From the NCBI RefSeq assembly GCF_027627575.1, contig NZ_CP114065.1, positions 5,518,001 through 5,582,000 of the forward strand: 64,000 nucleotides of DNA, read 5' to 3'. The position numbers were made by a program, and so were the translations under genes. Positions 43,545-51,366 of this stretch are shown here, piece after piece. This DNA is from Kribbella sp. CA-293567. Lineage in GTDB: Bacteria; Actinomycetota; Actinomycetes; Propionibacteriales; Kribbellaceae. Below the pieces are notes generated by a model that did no database searches, was not told the DNA's origin, and worked only from the letters and a program-made list of their open reading frames with translations. Each line of letters opens with the position of its first letter. The stretch's first letter is position 1.

Positions 43545-44486
43545 ATGCTGCTGCGCCAGCTCGAGTACCTCGTCTCCCTCGCCCGGGAACGGCACTTCGC
43601 CCGCGCGGCCGACGCCTGCTACGTGTCGCAGCCCTCGCTGTCCGCGGGGATCCGCAAGCTGGAGCAAGAGCTCGACGTACCGATCGTCCGGCGCAGCCGC
43701 CGCTACGAAGGACTCACCCCTGAAGGCGATCGGGTCCTGCTCTGGGCGCAACGCATCCTGGCCGAGCGTGACGCACTGCGGCACGAGCTGTCGGTGATGC
43801 GCGGCGGATTGACCGGCACGCTCCGGCTCGGGGCGATCCCGACCGCGATGCCCGTCGTCTCGTTGCTGACCACCCCCTTCTGCGAACGCCACCAGCAGGC
43901 GCGAGTCACACTGAAATCGCTGTCGTCGCGCGACATCACCCAGAAGCTGGCCGAGTTCGAACTGGACGTCGCGATGACCTATCTCGACGACGACACGCTC
44001 GGCCAGGTCCGCAAGACACCCCTGTACGAAGAGCGTTACCTGTTGCTGACCCCGGAGGACGGCGTACTCGCGGAACTTCCGGTCGCGACCTGGGCAGAGG
44101 TATCGAAGCAACCGTTGTGCCTGCTTTCGCCGCAGATGCGCAACCGGCGGATCATGAACGACTACTTCACCGACGACGGCGTAACGGCCCGCCCTGCGAT
44201 CGAGAGCGACACCGTCTCGGGCCTCTACAGCCACCTGCGCGGCAACCATTGGTCGACCGTCATCTCGCACGCCTGGCTGCACATGTTCGGCGTACCGGCC
44301 GGGATGAAGGTCGTTCCGCTGAAGAGTCCCGCGCACGGCCCGCGCGTCGGCCTGGTGATCGCCGCCCGGAGCCCCGAGCCGGTTCTCGCCCGCGCGCTGC
44401 TGGACGTCGCCCGGCTGGCCGGCGTCCACACCGCCCTGGACGAACTGCTCGACGTTCACCTCATGAGCACGCAACTGATCCGATAG
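43545..44486 (+). CDS. LysR-family regulator
   Basis: 313 aa. Typical N-terminal helix-turn-helix: LRQLEYLVSLARERHFARAADACYVSQPSLSAGIRKLEQELDVPIVRRSRRYEGLTPEGDRVL. The effector domain has the periplasmic-binding-protein fold (GTLRLGAIPTAMPVVSLLTTPF ...). Relatives sit beside organic-acid and formate dehydrogenase or CoA genes in actinobacteria, so it may regulate the acyl-CoA genes downstream, but there is no divergent partner here. The gene is flanked by ATGTATACAG boxes. Confidence 0.9.
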   Translation: MLLRQLEYLVSLARERHFARAADACYVSQPSLSAGIRKLEQELDVPIVRRSRRYEGLTPEGDRVLLWAQRILAERDALRHELSVMRGGLTGTLRLGAIPTAMPVVSLLTTPFCERHQQARVTLKSLSSRDITQKLAEFELDVAMTYLDDDTLGQVRKTPLYEERYLLLTPEDGVLAELPVATWAEVSKQPLCLLSPQMRNRRIMNDYFTDDGVTARPAIESDTVSGLYSHLRGNHWSTVISHAWLHMFGVPAGMKVVPLKSPAHGPRVGLVIAARSPEPVLARALLDVARLAGVHTALDELLDVHLMSTQLIR

Positions 44487-44532
44487 CGGGCACCTCTCAC
44501 CGGGCGCGCGGCGTATCGCTCCCGCCTGTAAG

Positions 44533-44564
44533 CGGGATCACGTAGGACGTAACCGGGATCACGT
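44533..44564. repeat. Direct repeat CGGGATCACGT with 21-base period
   Basis: CGGGATCACGT occurs at 44533-44543 and 44554-44564, exactly two helical turns apart, in the 490-base region between the LysR and GntR genes. Such phasing suits two protein monomers bound on one DNA face. An ATGTATACAG box follows at 44601. Confidence 0.45.
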
Positions 44565-44600
44565 GAGACAGGGGCATTTCGAGTCGTTCAGCCTGGTTGA

Positions 44601-44610
44601 ATGTATACAG
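44601..44610. promoter_or_regulatory. ATGTATACAG box before the 54-aa reading frame
   Basis: Identical to the ten bases at 43488-43497. It lies 31 bases before the ATG at 44641, where a promoter or operator would be expected. Confidence 0.45.
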
Positions 44611-44640
44611 AAGCCAGTATTTCGACTCGAATGAGAGGGC

Positions 44641-44805
44641 ATGATGATCTTCACCCGTAGGTTCGGCGCTCTGGCGGCCCGCCCGCAGTTTCCGGACGCA
44701 CCGGAACTGCAGCAGGAACTGACCGTCGACGCGGAGCTCCAGCAGCACGACGCCGGCCGCTCCGAGAACGGCGAAGAGTCGGAGCGGATCACGACCGCCG
44801 CCTGA
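44641..44805 (+). CDS. Possible small protein of 54 aa
   Basis: ATG-ATG start after GAGAGG. The product begins MMIFTRRFGALAARPQFPDAPELQQELTV and is acidic toward the C-terminus, with no membrane segment. Upstream lie a direct repeat and an ATGTATACAG box, and downstream the GntR operator, so it may be a small regulated gene. No family is recognised and its size leaves doubt; the minus-strand frame here is likewise unconvincing. Confidence 0.4.
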   Translation: MMIFTRRFGALAARPQFPDAPELQQELTVDAELQQHDAGRSENGEESERITTAA

Positions 44806-44911
44806 GCCGAACGCCCGATCGGTGTCCCGGACCGGCCTGACCTCCCGCGGCGGCGGACTCCGCGCGGGCAGAATGCAGGGATCCGGGGCGCCGGGAGCAG
44901 GACGACAACCA

Positions 44912-44944
44912 GTGGCACTTGGTAGACTGTCTACCAAGTGCCAC
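44912..44944. promoter_or_regulatory. Perfect 33-base palindrome, operator of the GntR gene
   Basis: Sixteen-base arms (GTGGCACTTGGTAGAC and its complement) flank a single T at 44928. The core TGGTAGAC-T-GTCTACCA has the TNGTN..ACNA shape known for FadR/FCD GntR regulators. It ends 32 bases before the GntR ATG, so autoregulation is likely. Confidence 0.8.
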
Positions 44945-44976
44945 ACGTTTCTCGATCACCAGCGGGGAAGGACCTC

Positions 44977-45738
44977 ATGACGACAATCAGCGCGGGCCCG
45001 GATGCCAACTCCGACTCCCCCGGCGTCCGGCACGTCAAGCGGCCGACGCCCCTGCGTGAGTCGGTCTACGAGGCACTGACCGAGATGATCATCGACGGCA
45101 CCCTGGAGCGCGGCCGGCACCTGGTCGAGGTGGAACTGGCCGGCATCCTCGGCGTCTCCCGGCAGCCGGTGCGCGAGGCTCTCCAGCGACTCAACAACGA
45201 GGGCTGGGTCGATCTGCGGCCGGGGTTCGGCGCGATGGTGCACGTGCCGGCCGAGGACGAGGTCGATCAACTGCTGGCCGCTCGGGCGGCGCTCGAGTCC
45301 GAGTCCGCGCGACTGGCCGCTCGCAATCCGGACAAGGAAGCGGTGGCCAAGCTCAGAGAGCTCTGCAAGATCGGCGCGAACCTGCAGGAGACCGGCGACA
45401 TCGACGGCGCCGTCCGGACGAACGCCGAGCTGCACGGCCTGATCACCGAGATGTCCGGCAACCGCTTCCTGGTCGACTTCGCCGGCCAGGTCGACCGGCG
45501 GGTCCGCTGGTACTACACGCCGGTCGCCCCGGTCCGCGGCGCCGCTTCGTGGCGCGAGCACACCCGGCTGGTCAAGGCGATCGCCGACGGCGACGAGGAC
45601 AAGGCCGCTCAGATCATGCGCGAGCACACCGAGCACACCCGTAAGGCGTACCGCGACCTGCAGGCCGGCGCGGAGCCCGCAGAACCCCCCGCCCCGGAGA
45701 AAAAGCCGACCCCTCGCCGCCGCCGTACCACCAACTGA
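44977..45738 (+). CDS. GntR-family regulator, FCD (FadR) subfamily
   Basis: 253 aa from the ATG at 44977, behind GGGGAAGGA; an upstream GTG lies inside the palindrome and is unlikely. Winged helix: LRESVYEALTEMIIDGTLERGRHLVEVELAGILGVSRQPVREALQRLNNEGWVDLRPGFGAMVHV. The FCD effector domain (about 85-225) has the helical bundle with Asp/His metal ligands (NAELHGLITEMSGN, REHTRLVKAI). FCD regulators sense carboxylic acids, fitting the adjacent oxalate/formyl-CoA genes. The tail is Pro/Arg/Lys-rich. Confidence 0.92.
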   Translation: MTTISAGPDANSDSPGVRHVKRPTPLRESVYEALTEMIIDGTLERGRHLVEVELAGILGVSRQPVREALQRLNNEGWVDLRPGFGAMVHVPAEDEVDQLLAARAALESESARLAARNPDKEAVAKLRELCKIGANLQETGDIDGAVRTNAELHGLITEMSGNRFLVDFAGQVDRRVRWYYTPVAPVRGAASWREHTRLVKAIADGDEDKAAQIMREHTEHTRKAYRDLQAGAEPAEPPAPEKKPTPRRRRTTN

Positions 45739-45813
45739 CCCCCACCAGCTGCCCCCCATCCTTCGACCTACCCCGAGTTCCGGCGAGTTACCCCGCGTCA
45801 GGCCATGGGGTAA

Positions 45814-45848
45814 CCCGCCGTTGGAGGGGGTAACTCTCGAACGGCGGG
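45814..45848. terminator. Hairpin between GntR and the transporter operon end
   Basis: CCCGCCGTT (45814-45822) and AACGGCGGG (45840-45848) form a 9-bp stem; nested GGGGTAAC copies at about 45786, 45807 and 45826 in both orientations allow alternative pairing. Genes converge here. Confidence 0.7.
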
Positions 45849-45853
45849 CTGGG

Positions 45854-46402
45854 TCAGGCGGGGGTGCGGCGGCGGTTGGTGCGGGACCGGGTGGTGGCTG
45901 CTTTGCGTTCGGCCAGGGAGGTGGCCAGTTCTACGTACTGCGTGACGACCCGGCGGGCGTACGGGTTGTGGTCGAGGATCCGGGGCCACCAGTGGCGGCC
46001 CAGCTGTTCGTGCATCCACAGGAAGCCGATCGCGAAGCCCATGCTGAGCAGCGCGCGGAAGGCCAGGAACCGCCAGGGGTCCGCCGGGAGGCCCGACGTG
46101 CCGGTGACGGTCCATTCGGTGACGATCGCGTGCACCATCAGGGCCAGCGGGAAGCCGATCACCCAGTAGACCGCAGCCGGGGCGAACACCCCGGGAGGAA
46201 GCTTGCCGAGGGCAAGCAGTACGGCGTACCCGATGCCGAAGGCGGCCAGCGGGACGGCCAGTCCCAGGCCGGTCACGATCGCCCAGCCGGCGGGCCGGCC
46301 GACGAACGCGGCCAACCCGCCGGCGACGAGACCGGCTGCTGCTCCCACCGAGGCGGCGGGCACGGAGAACTCCGCCAGCTGCCGGACCTTTGCGTCGATC
46401 AT
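45854..46402 (-). CDS. Integral membrane protein of unknown function, last gene of the oxalate operon
   Basis: 182 aa with about four membrane helices (FSVPAASVGAAAGLVAGGLAAFVG; WAIVTGLGLAVPLAAFGIGYAVLLALG; YWVIGFPLALMVHAIV; FRALLSMGFAIGFLWMHEQLG) and a basic C-terminal tail. One base separates it from the Nramp-like gene, so it may be a subunit or helper of that transporter. No family name is offered. Confidence 0.75.
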   Translation of the reverse strand: MIDAKVRQLAEFSVPAASVGAAAGLVAGGLAAFVGRPAGWAIVTGLGLAVPLAAFGIGYAVLLALGKLPPGVFAPAAVYWVIGFPLALMVHAIVTEWTVTGTSGLPADPWRFLAFRALLSMGFAIGFLWMHEQLGRHWWPRILDHNPYARRVVTQYVELATSLAERKAATTRSRTNRRRTPA

Positions 46403-46403
46403 C

Positions 46404-47903
46404 TCAGCCCACGACCACGCCGAAGCGCACCAGGCTGTAGAACAGCATGCCCAGGTAGAACACCGCGCCGAACCCGATGATGGCGTTGCGCACCGGCCCG
46501 GGCCGGATCGGTTTGGGCAGCAGCTTGTTGTTCACCAGGAGCAACACCACGCAGTAGGCACCCATCGCGAAGGTGGACAGGAACGCCAGGATGTCCAGGA
46601 TGCCCGCCGGACCGTCGGCCGGCCCGAACAGCAGGATCAGGATCCCGAAGGTGATCACGCCCCAGAGGAATCCGGCGTACAGCTTGGACATCGAGAACCG
46701 CTTGGCGCCCGGGACGAAGTAGTAGGTCATGTCCGCCTGGCCGCGGGAGAACGAGTCGAACAGCCCCAGCGTGGCGTTCAACCCGATCAGCGCGATGAAG
46801 GCGAAGAACAGCGTGCCCAGGATCGGGCTGCCGGCCGAGGCGAACGCGTCCGACATCGCCTTCAGAGCGGCCTCCCGGTCACCTCCCTCGATCAGCCCGG
46901 CCACGTCCGGGTTCTCCCGGGCCGCCGACATCGCCAGCACGGTGAACGAGATCGTCACCAGCATGGTGATTCCCCAGAAGAGCAGCAGCGCGTCGAAGGT
47001 GACCCACTTGCGCCAGCCCTTCCACTTCTTCATCTCCTCGGGGTCCTCGGTGTCGAACATGTACCCGCGCGACGGCATCGACTCCGCCTCGTCCGCGGAC
47101 CGCAGGCCACGGATCTTCGGGATGTGCGCGCCCATGCCGGCGCCGCTGTCGCGCAACTGCAGGGTGTACCACATCTGCTGCATCCCGGACGGGCCGGCGA
47201 AGGCGATCGACCCGACCAGGATCGGGAACCACACGTCCGACAGCGCCTTGTCCGGCAGGAAGCCGACCGCGAACATGCCCGACAACGTCTGGGCCAGGTC
47301 GTCCCAGCTGCCGACGATCGCCGCGATCACCGAGGTGCCGACGACCAGGAAGCCGATCAGGAAACCGAGCAGCTTCTCCAGGAAGTTGTAGATCACCGAC
47401 AGCAGGCTGAACAGCACCCCGACGAAGATCAGCGCCACACAGGCCGACAGCTGCCAGGGGATCCCGGAGATCTCCTCGAAGGCGGCCGCGCCGGCCGAGA
47501 GATGCCCCGGCCAGATGTAGATCAGGATCGCCGCGACGTAGAAGAACCACATCAGCGGTTTGAACACCCGCGCGGCGCCGAAGAAGATGCTCTCCCCGGT
47601 CGCCATCGCGTACCGCGCCATCTCCAGCAGCACGAACGCCTGCAGGGTGACACCGACCATGAACAGCCAGCGGATGTCCGGCCCGAACACCAGGACGAGC
47701 CGGGGCCACATGTAGGACTCGCCCATACCGACGCCCAGCGCGACCAGGAAGACGGTCGGACCGAGGATGTGCAGCGAGGGTGGGGCCGGCGGCAGCGGCC
47801 GGATCGGCATCGGTTCGAGCCGGCCGGCCTTCCAGACCCGCTCGGTGCCGGCCGGGACCGCGGGATCTTCGGGTACTTCTGAGGTCTTGCTTGTGACGTC
47901 CAA
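46404..47903 (-). CDS. Nramp-fold transporter lacking the metal-binding motifs
   Basis: 499 aa from a TTG start with AAGGAG seven bases upstream. Eleven or so helices in the Nramp order. The TM1 segment that normally reads DPGN is GMGES here (GPTVFLVALGVGMGESYMW), and the TM6 MPH is replaced by SIAFAGPSGMQQMWYTL. Without those ligands Mn/Fe transport is unlikely. A cytoplasmic insert (about 265-310, with DTEDPEEMKKWKGWRK) is also unusual. In the operon with frc it may carry a carboxylate or other solute; inference only. Confidence 0.8.
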   Translation of the reverse strand: MDVTSKTSEVPEDPAVPAGTERVWKAGRLEPMPIRPLPPAPPSLHILGPTVFLVALGVGMGESYMWPRLVLVFGPDIRWLFMVGVTLQAFVLLEMARYAMATGESIFFGAARVFKPLMWFFYVAAILIYIWPGHLSAGAAAFEEISGIPWQLSACVALIFVGVLFSLLSVIYNFLEKLLGFLIGFLVVGTSVIAAIVGSWDDLAQTLSGMFAVGFLPDKALSDVWFPILVGSIAFAGPSGMQQMWYTLQLRDSGAGMGAHIPKIRGLRSADEAESMPSRGYMFDTEDPEEMKKWKGWRKWVTFDALLLFWGITMLVTISFTVLAMSAARENPDVAGLIEGGDREAALKAMSDAFASAGSPILGTLFFAFIALIGLNATLGLFDSFSRGQADMTYYFVPGAKRFSMSKLYAGFLWGVITFGILILLFGPADGPAGILDILAFLSTFAMGAYCVVLLLVNNKLLPKPIRPGPVRNAIIGFGAVFYLGMLFYSLVRFGVVVG

Positions 47904-47945
47904 GGCGGACTCCTTAGATCGACGCCAGCTGACGAGAGGGACCTT

Positions 47946-50090
47946 TCACGAACCGAGCGGACCCGCGTTCCGGGCCCAGCGGTACTTGGCACCGAGCACC
48001 TGGACGGGTGTCTCGGTGGTGTACGGATAGGCGACGATGCCGTGCTCGAACAGGTACTGACTGGCTTCCTCCACCTCGACGTCCCCCGACAGCGAGGCGA
48101 CCACGGGCTTGTCGATACCCTTGGCCCGGTACTCCTCGACCACCTCGGCGACCAGCTCGGCGAACACCATCGGCGGTGTCACGATCGTGTGCCAGTAGCC
48201 CAGGATCAGTGCATGGATCCGGTCGTCCTCGAGTCCGAGCGCGACCGTGTTGCGGTATGTCGCCGGCGGCTCGCCACCGGTGATGTCGACGGGGTTGCCG
48301 GCCGCGCCGAACGGCGGAATGAACTTCCTGAACGCCGCGTCCAGGTCCGGCGGGATCGTCATCAGCTGCAGCCCGTTGTCGACGCAGGCGTCCGAGAGCA
48401 GGACTCCCGAGCCGCCCGCGCCGGTGATGATGACGACGTTCTCGCCCTTCGGCGTCGGCAGCAGCGGAATGCCCCGGGCGTACTGGAGCATCTCGTTCAG
48501 GCCCGGCGCGCGAACCACCCCGCTCTGCCGCAGGATGTCGTCGTAGACCTTGTCGTTGCCGGCCAGCGCTCCCGTATGCGAGCTAGCGGCCTTGGCGCCC
48601 GCACTGGTCCGGCCGGCCTTGAGCACCACCACGGGCTTCTTCTTCGACACCCGCGCGGCCGTCTCCGCGAAGGCGCGGCCGTCCTTGAGATCTTCCAGAT
48701 GCATGGCGATCAGCTTGGTGTTGTCGTCGGTCTCGAAGAACGTGAGGAGGTCATCCTCGTCGATGTCGGCCTTGTTGCCTACTCCAACGATCGCGGAGAC
48801 ACCCATCCGGCTCGATCGGCTGAAGCCGAGGATCGCCATCCCGATCCCGCCGCTCTGCGAGGACAGCGCGACACTGCCCTGCACGTCGTACGGCGTACAG
48901 AAGGTGGCGCAGAGCTGCTCCGGCAGGTAGTAGTAGCCGTAGATGTTCGGCCCCAGGATCCGTACGCCGTGCTTGCGCGCGATCGCCACGACCTCGTCCT
49001 GCAGTTCCTGCTCACCGGTCTCGGCGAAGCCCGACGGGATCAGGATGGCCCCGGCCACGCCCTTCTCACCGCACTGCTCGAGCGCGCCGCCGACGAACTT
49101 GGCCGGTACGGCGAACACCGCCACGTCCACGTCGCCCGGCACGTCGGTGATCGACGGGAACGCCTTCAGCCCGAGAACCTCGCCACCCTTGGGGTTGATC
49201 GGGTAGATGTCGCCGGCGTACCCACCGTTGACCAGGTTCTTCATCACCGAGTTGCCGATCTTGCCGTCCTCGTTGGAGGCGCCGATCACGGCCACCGCCC
49301 GCGGCCTCATGATCCGGGTCATCGCGGTCAGGATCTCGTCCTGGCTGTACCGCTCGACCGGTTTGCCGGCCTCGGCGTCGACGATGATCCGGAAGTCCAC
49401 CGCGGTGGCACCGTCCGGGCCGGCCAGCACCGGGTTGAGATCGACCTCCGCGAACTGCGGGAAGTCCTCCACCAGGTCGGACAGTCTGCTGATGATCGCG
49501 GCGATCGCGTCCTTGTCCACCGGCTTCGAGCCGCGCACGCCGTTGAGCATCTCGTGCGCGCCGATCCCGTCGACCATCGAGCGGGCCTCGGCCGGCGAGG
49601 TCGGCGCCAGCCGGAAGGTGACGTCCTTCAGCACCTCGACCAGCACCCCACCGAGCCCGAAGGCGACGATCTTGCCGAAGGTCTCGTCGGTGACCGACCC
49701 GACGATGACCTCCTGGACGTCGCCACCGGTGACCAGCATCTTCTGCACCTGTACGCCGGTGATCCGCGCGGAGGCGTCGTAGGCACGGGCGTTGGCGACG
49801 ATCCGCTCGTACGCCGTCACCGCCGCCTCCGCGCTGTCGACGCCGACCACCACGCCACCCGCCTCGGTCTTGTGCAGGATGTCCGGCGAGACGATCTTCA
49901 GCACGACCGGGAAGCCGATCTCGGCCGCCAGCCCGGCGGCCTCCTCGGCGGTCGCGGCGAGCCCTTCTCCCGGGGTCGGGATGCCGTAGGCGTCCGCGAC
50001 CAGTTTGGCCTCGGGGGCGCTCAGCGAGGTCCGGCCTTCCGCCAGCGCCTGATCGAGGACGGTCTGGACAGCTGCCTTGTCATAAGTCAT
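47946..50090 (-). CDS. Acyl-CoA synthetase (NDP-forming), fused beta-alpha
   Basis: 714 aa. The ATP-grasp part is N-terminal (about 1-235; GFPVVLKIVSPDILHKTEAGGV, VDLNPV), followed by the CoA-binding and ligase domains (RPRAVAVIGASNEDGKIGNSV; SQSGGIGMAIL; phospho-His in SSHTGALAG). This order is reversed from the usual acetyl-CoA synthetase fusion. It forms an acyl-CoA with ATP (or GTP), releasing ADP and phosphate. In this operon the substrate could be oxalate, formate or another short acid. AGGAG precedes the ATG. Confidence 0.88.
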   Translation of the reverse strand: MTYDKAAVQTVLDQALAEGRTSLSAPEAKLVADAYGIPTPGEGLAATAEEAAGLAAEIGFPVVLKIVSPDILHKTEAGGVVVGVDSAEAAVTAYERIVANARAYDASARITGVQVQKMLVTGGDVQEVIVGSVTDETFGKIVAFGLGGVLVEVLKDVTFRLAPTSPAEARSMVDGIGAHEMLNGVRGSKPVDKDAIAAIISRLSDLVEDFPQFAEVDLNPVLAGPDGATAVDFRIIVDAEAGKPVERYSQDEILTAMTRIMRPRAVAVIGASNEDGKIGNSVMKNLVNGGYAGDIYPINPKGGEVLGLKAFPSITDVPGDVDVAVFAVPAKFVGGALEQCGEKGVAGAILIPSGFAETGEQELQDEVVAIARKHGVRILGPNIYGYYYLPEQLCATFCTPYDVQGSVALSSQSGGIGMAILGFSRSSRMGVSAIVGVGNKADIDEDDLLTFFETDDNTKLIAMHLEDLKDGRAFAETAARVSKKKPVVVLKAGRTSAGAKAASSHTGALAGNDKVYDDILRQSGVVRAPGLNEMLQYARGIPLLPTPKGENVVIITGAGGSGVLLSDACVDNGLQLMTIPPDLDAAFRKFIPPFGAAGNPVDITGGEPPATYRNTVALGLEDDRIHALILGYWHTIVTPPMVFAELVAEVVEEYRAKGIDKPVVASLSGDVEVEEASQYLFEHGIVAYPYTTETPVQVLGAKYRWARNAGPLGS

Positions 50091-50127
50091 GCCTGAAGCT
50101 CCTCAGAAGCAGATGGGTGGACAGCGT

Positions 50128-51354
50128 TCAGACGACGCCGGCGGCCTTGAGCTCCGCCAGTTCCGCGGTGTCGATGCCGAGACCGCCGTAGATCGCGGAG
50201 TTGTGCTCGCCCAGACCGGGTGAGGTCTCCACCTGGACCGGCGAGTCGGACAGCTTGATCGGGCAGCCGACGGTCTTGAAGGTGCCGCGCTGCGGGTGCT
50301 TCACCTCGACGACCGCGCCGAGTTCGGCCAGCGTCTCGTCCTCGATCAGTTCCCGGGTGGACAGGATCGGGCCGCACGGCACGTTCAGCGCGTTCAGCTT
50401 CTCCATCACCTCGAACTTGGTGTGCTGCTCGGTCCAGGTCTCGATCAGCGCGAACATCTTGTCGAGCTTGTCGAGCCGGGCCGCCGGGCTGTTCCAGTCC
50501 GGGTCGTCGGCCAACTCGGGTTTGCCGATCAGGTGCGCGATCGGGGCCCAGCCGGGCGGCTGGACGATCACGTAGATGTAGTCGTTCGGCCCGCCGGGCG
50601 CGGTCCGGACGGCCCAGCCGGGCTGTCCACCGCCCGAGGCGTTGCCGGAGCGCGGTACCTCGTCACCGAAGTTGTCGTTCGGGTACTCCTTGAGCGGACC
50701 GTGCGCGAGCCGCTGCTGGTCGCGCAGCTTGACCCGGGTCAGGTTCAGCACGGCCTCCTGCATCGCCACGCTGACCCGCTGTCCCTTCCCGGTGACGGTC
50801 CGCTGGTACAGGGCCGCGAGGATGCCGGCGACCAGGTGGATGCCGGTCCCGGAGTCACCGATCTGAGCCCCGGTGGCGGTCGGCGGCCCGTCCTCGAAAC
50901 CGGTCGTGCTCATCGCGCCGCCCATCGCCTGGGCGACCACCTCGTAGGCCTTGAAGTCCTCGTAGCGGCCCGGGCCGAAGCCCTTGATCGAGGCGTAGAT
51001 CAGCTCCGGGTTGATCAGCTGCAGCCGGTCCCAGGTGAAACCCATCCGGTCGATCGCGCCGGGGGCGAAGTTCTCCACCAGGATGTCGGAGTTCTTCACC
51101 AGGTCGGTGAAGATCTCCTTGCCCCGCTCGGACTTCATGTTCAGCGTGATGCTGCGCTTGTTGCAGTTCAGCATGGTGAAGTAGAGGCTGTCGACGTCGG
51201 GCAGGTCGCGCAACTGCTGCCGGGTGATGTCTCCGGTCGGCGCCTCCAGCTTGATCACGTCGGCGCCGAGCCAGGCCAGGATCTGGGTGCAGGACGGTCC
51301 GGACTGCACGTGCGTCATGTCGAGTACACGAACACCTTCAAGGGCCTTGGGCAT
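50128..51354 (-). CDS. frc: Formyl-CoA transferase (formyl-CoA:oxalate CoA-transferase)
   Basis: 408 aa, class III CoA-transferase. Catalytic Asp167 lies in [11 protein letters not shown], Gln17 in THVQSGP, and the flexible Gly loop is [10 protein letters not shown]. Segments such as [21 protein letters not shown] and [17 protein letters not shown] closely match the known oxalate enzyme. It moves CoA from formyl-CoA to oxalate, giving oxalyl-CoA and formate. GGAGG precedes the ATG; 12 bases after the ThDP enzyme gene. Confidence 0.92.
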   Translation of the reverse strand: MPKALEGVRVLDMTHVQSGPSCTQILAWLGADVIKLEAPTGDITRQQLRDLPDVDSLYFTMLNCNKRSITLNMKSERGKEIFTDLVKNSDILVENFAPGAIDRMGFTWDRLQLINPELIYASIKGFGPGRYEDFKAYEVVAQAMGGAMSTTGFEDGPPTATGAQIGDSGTGIHLVAGILAALYQRTVTGKGQRVSVAMQEAVLNLTRVKLRDQQRLAHGPLKEYPNDNFGDEVPRSGNASGGGQPGWAVRTAPGGPNDYIYVIVQPPGWAPIAHLIGKPELADDPDWNSPAARLDKLDKMFALIETWTEQHTKFEVMEKLNALNVPCGPILSTRELIEDETLAELGAVVEVKHPQRGTFKTVGCPIKLSDSPVQVETSPGLGEHNSAIYGGLGIDTAELAELKAAGVV

Positions 51355-51366
51355 GACGGTCCTCCG

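Noticed and set aside
44497-44946. 149-residue minus-strand frame between the LysR and GntR genes
   Set aside because: It runs through the 33-base palindrome and the direct repeats and shows no family features.
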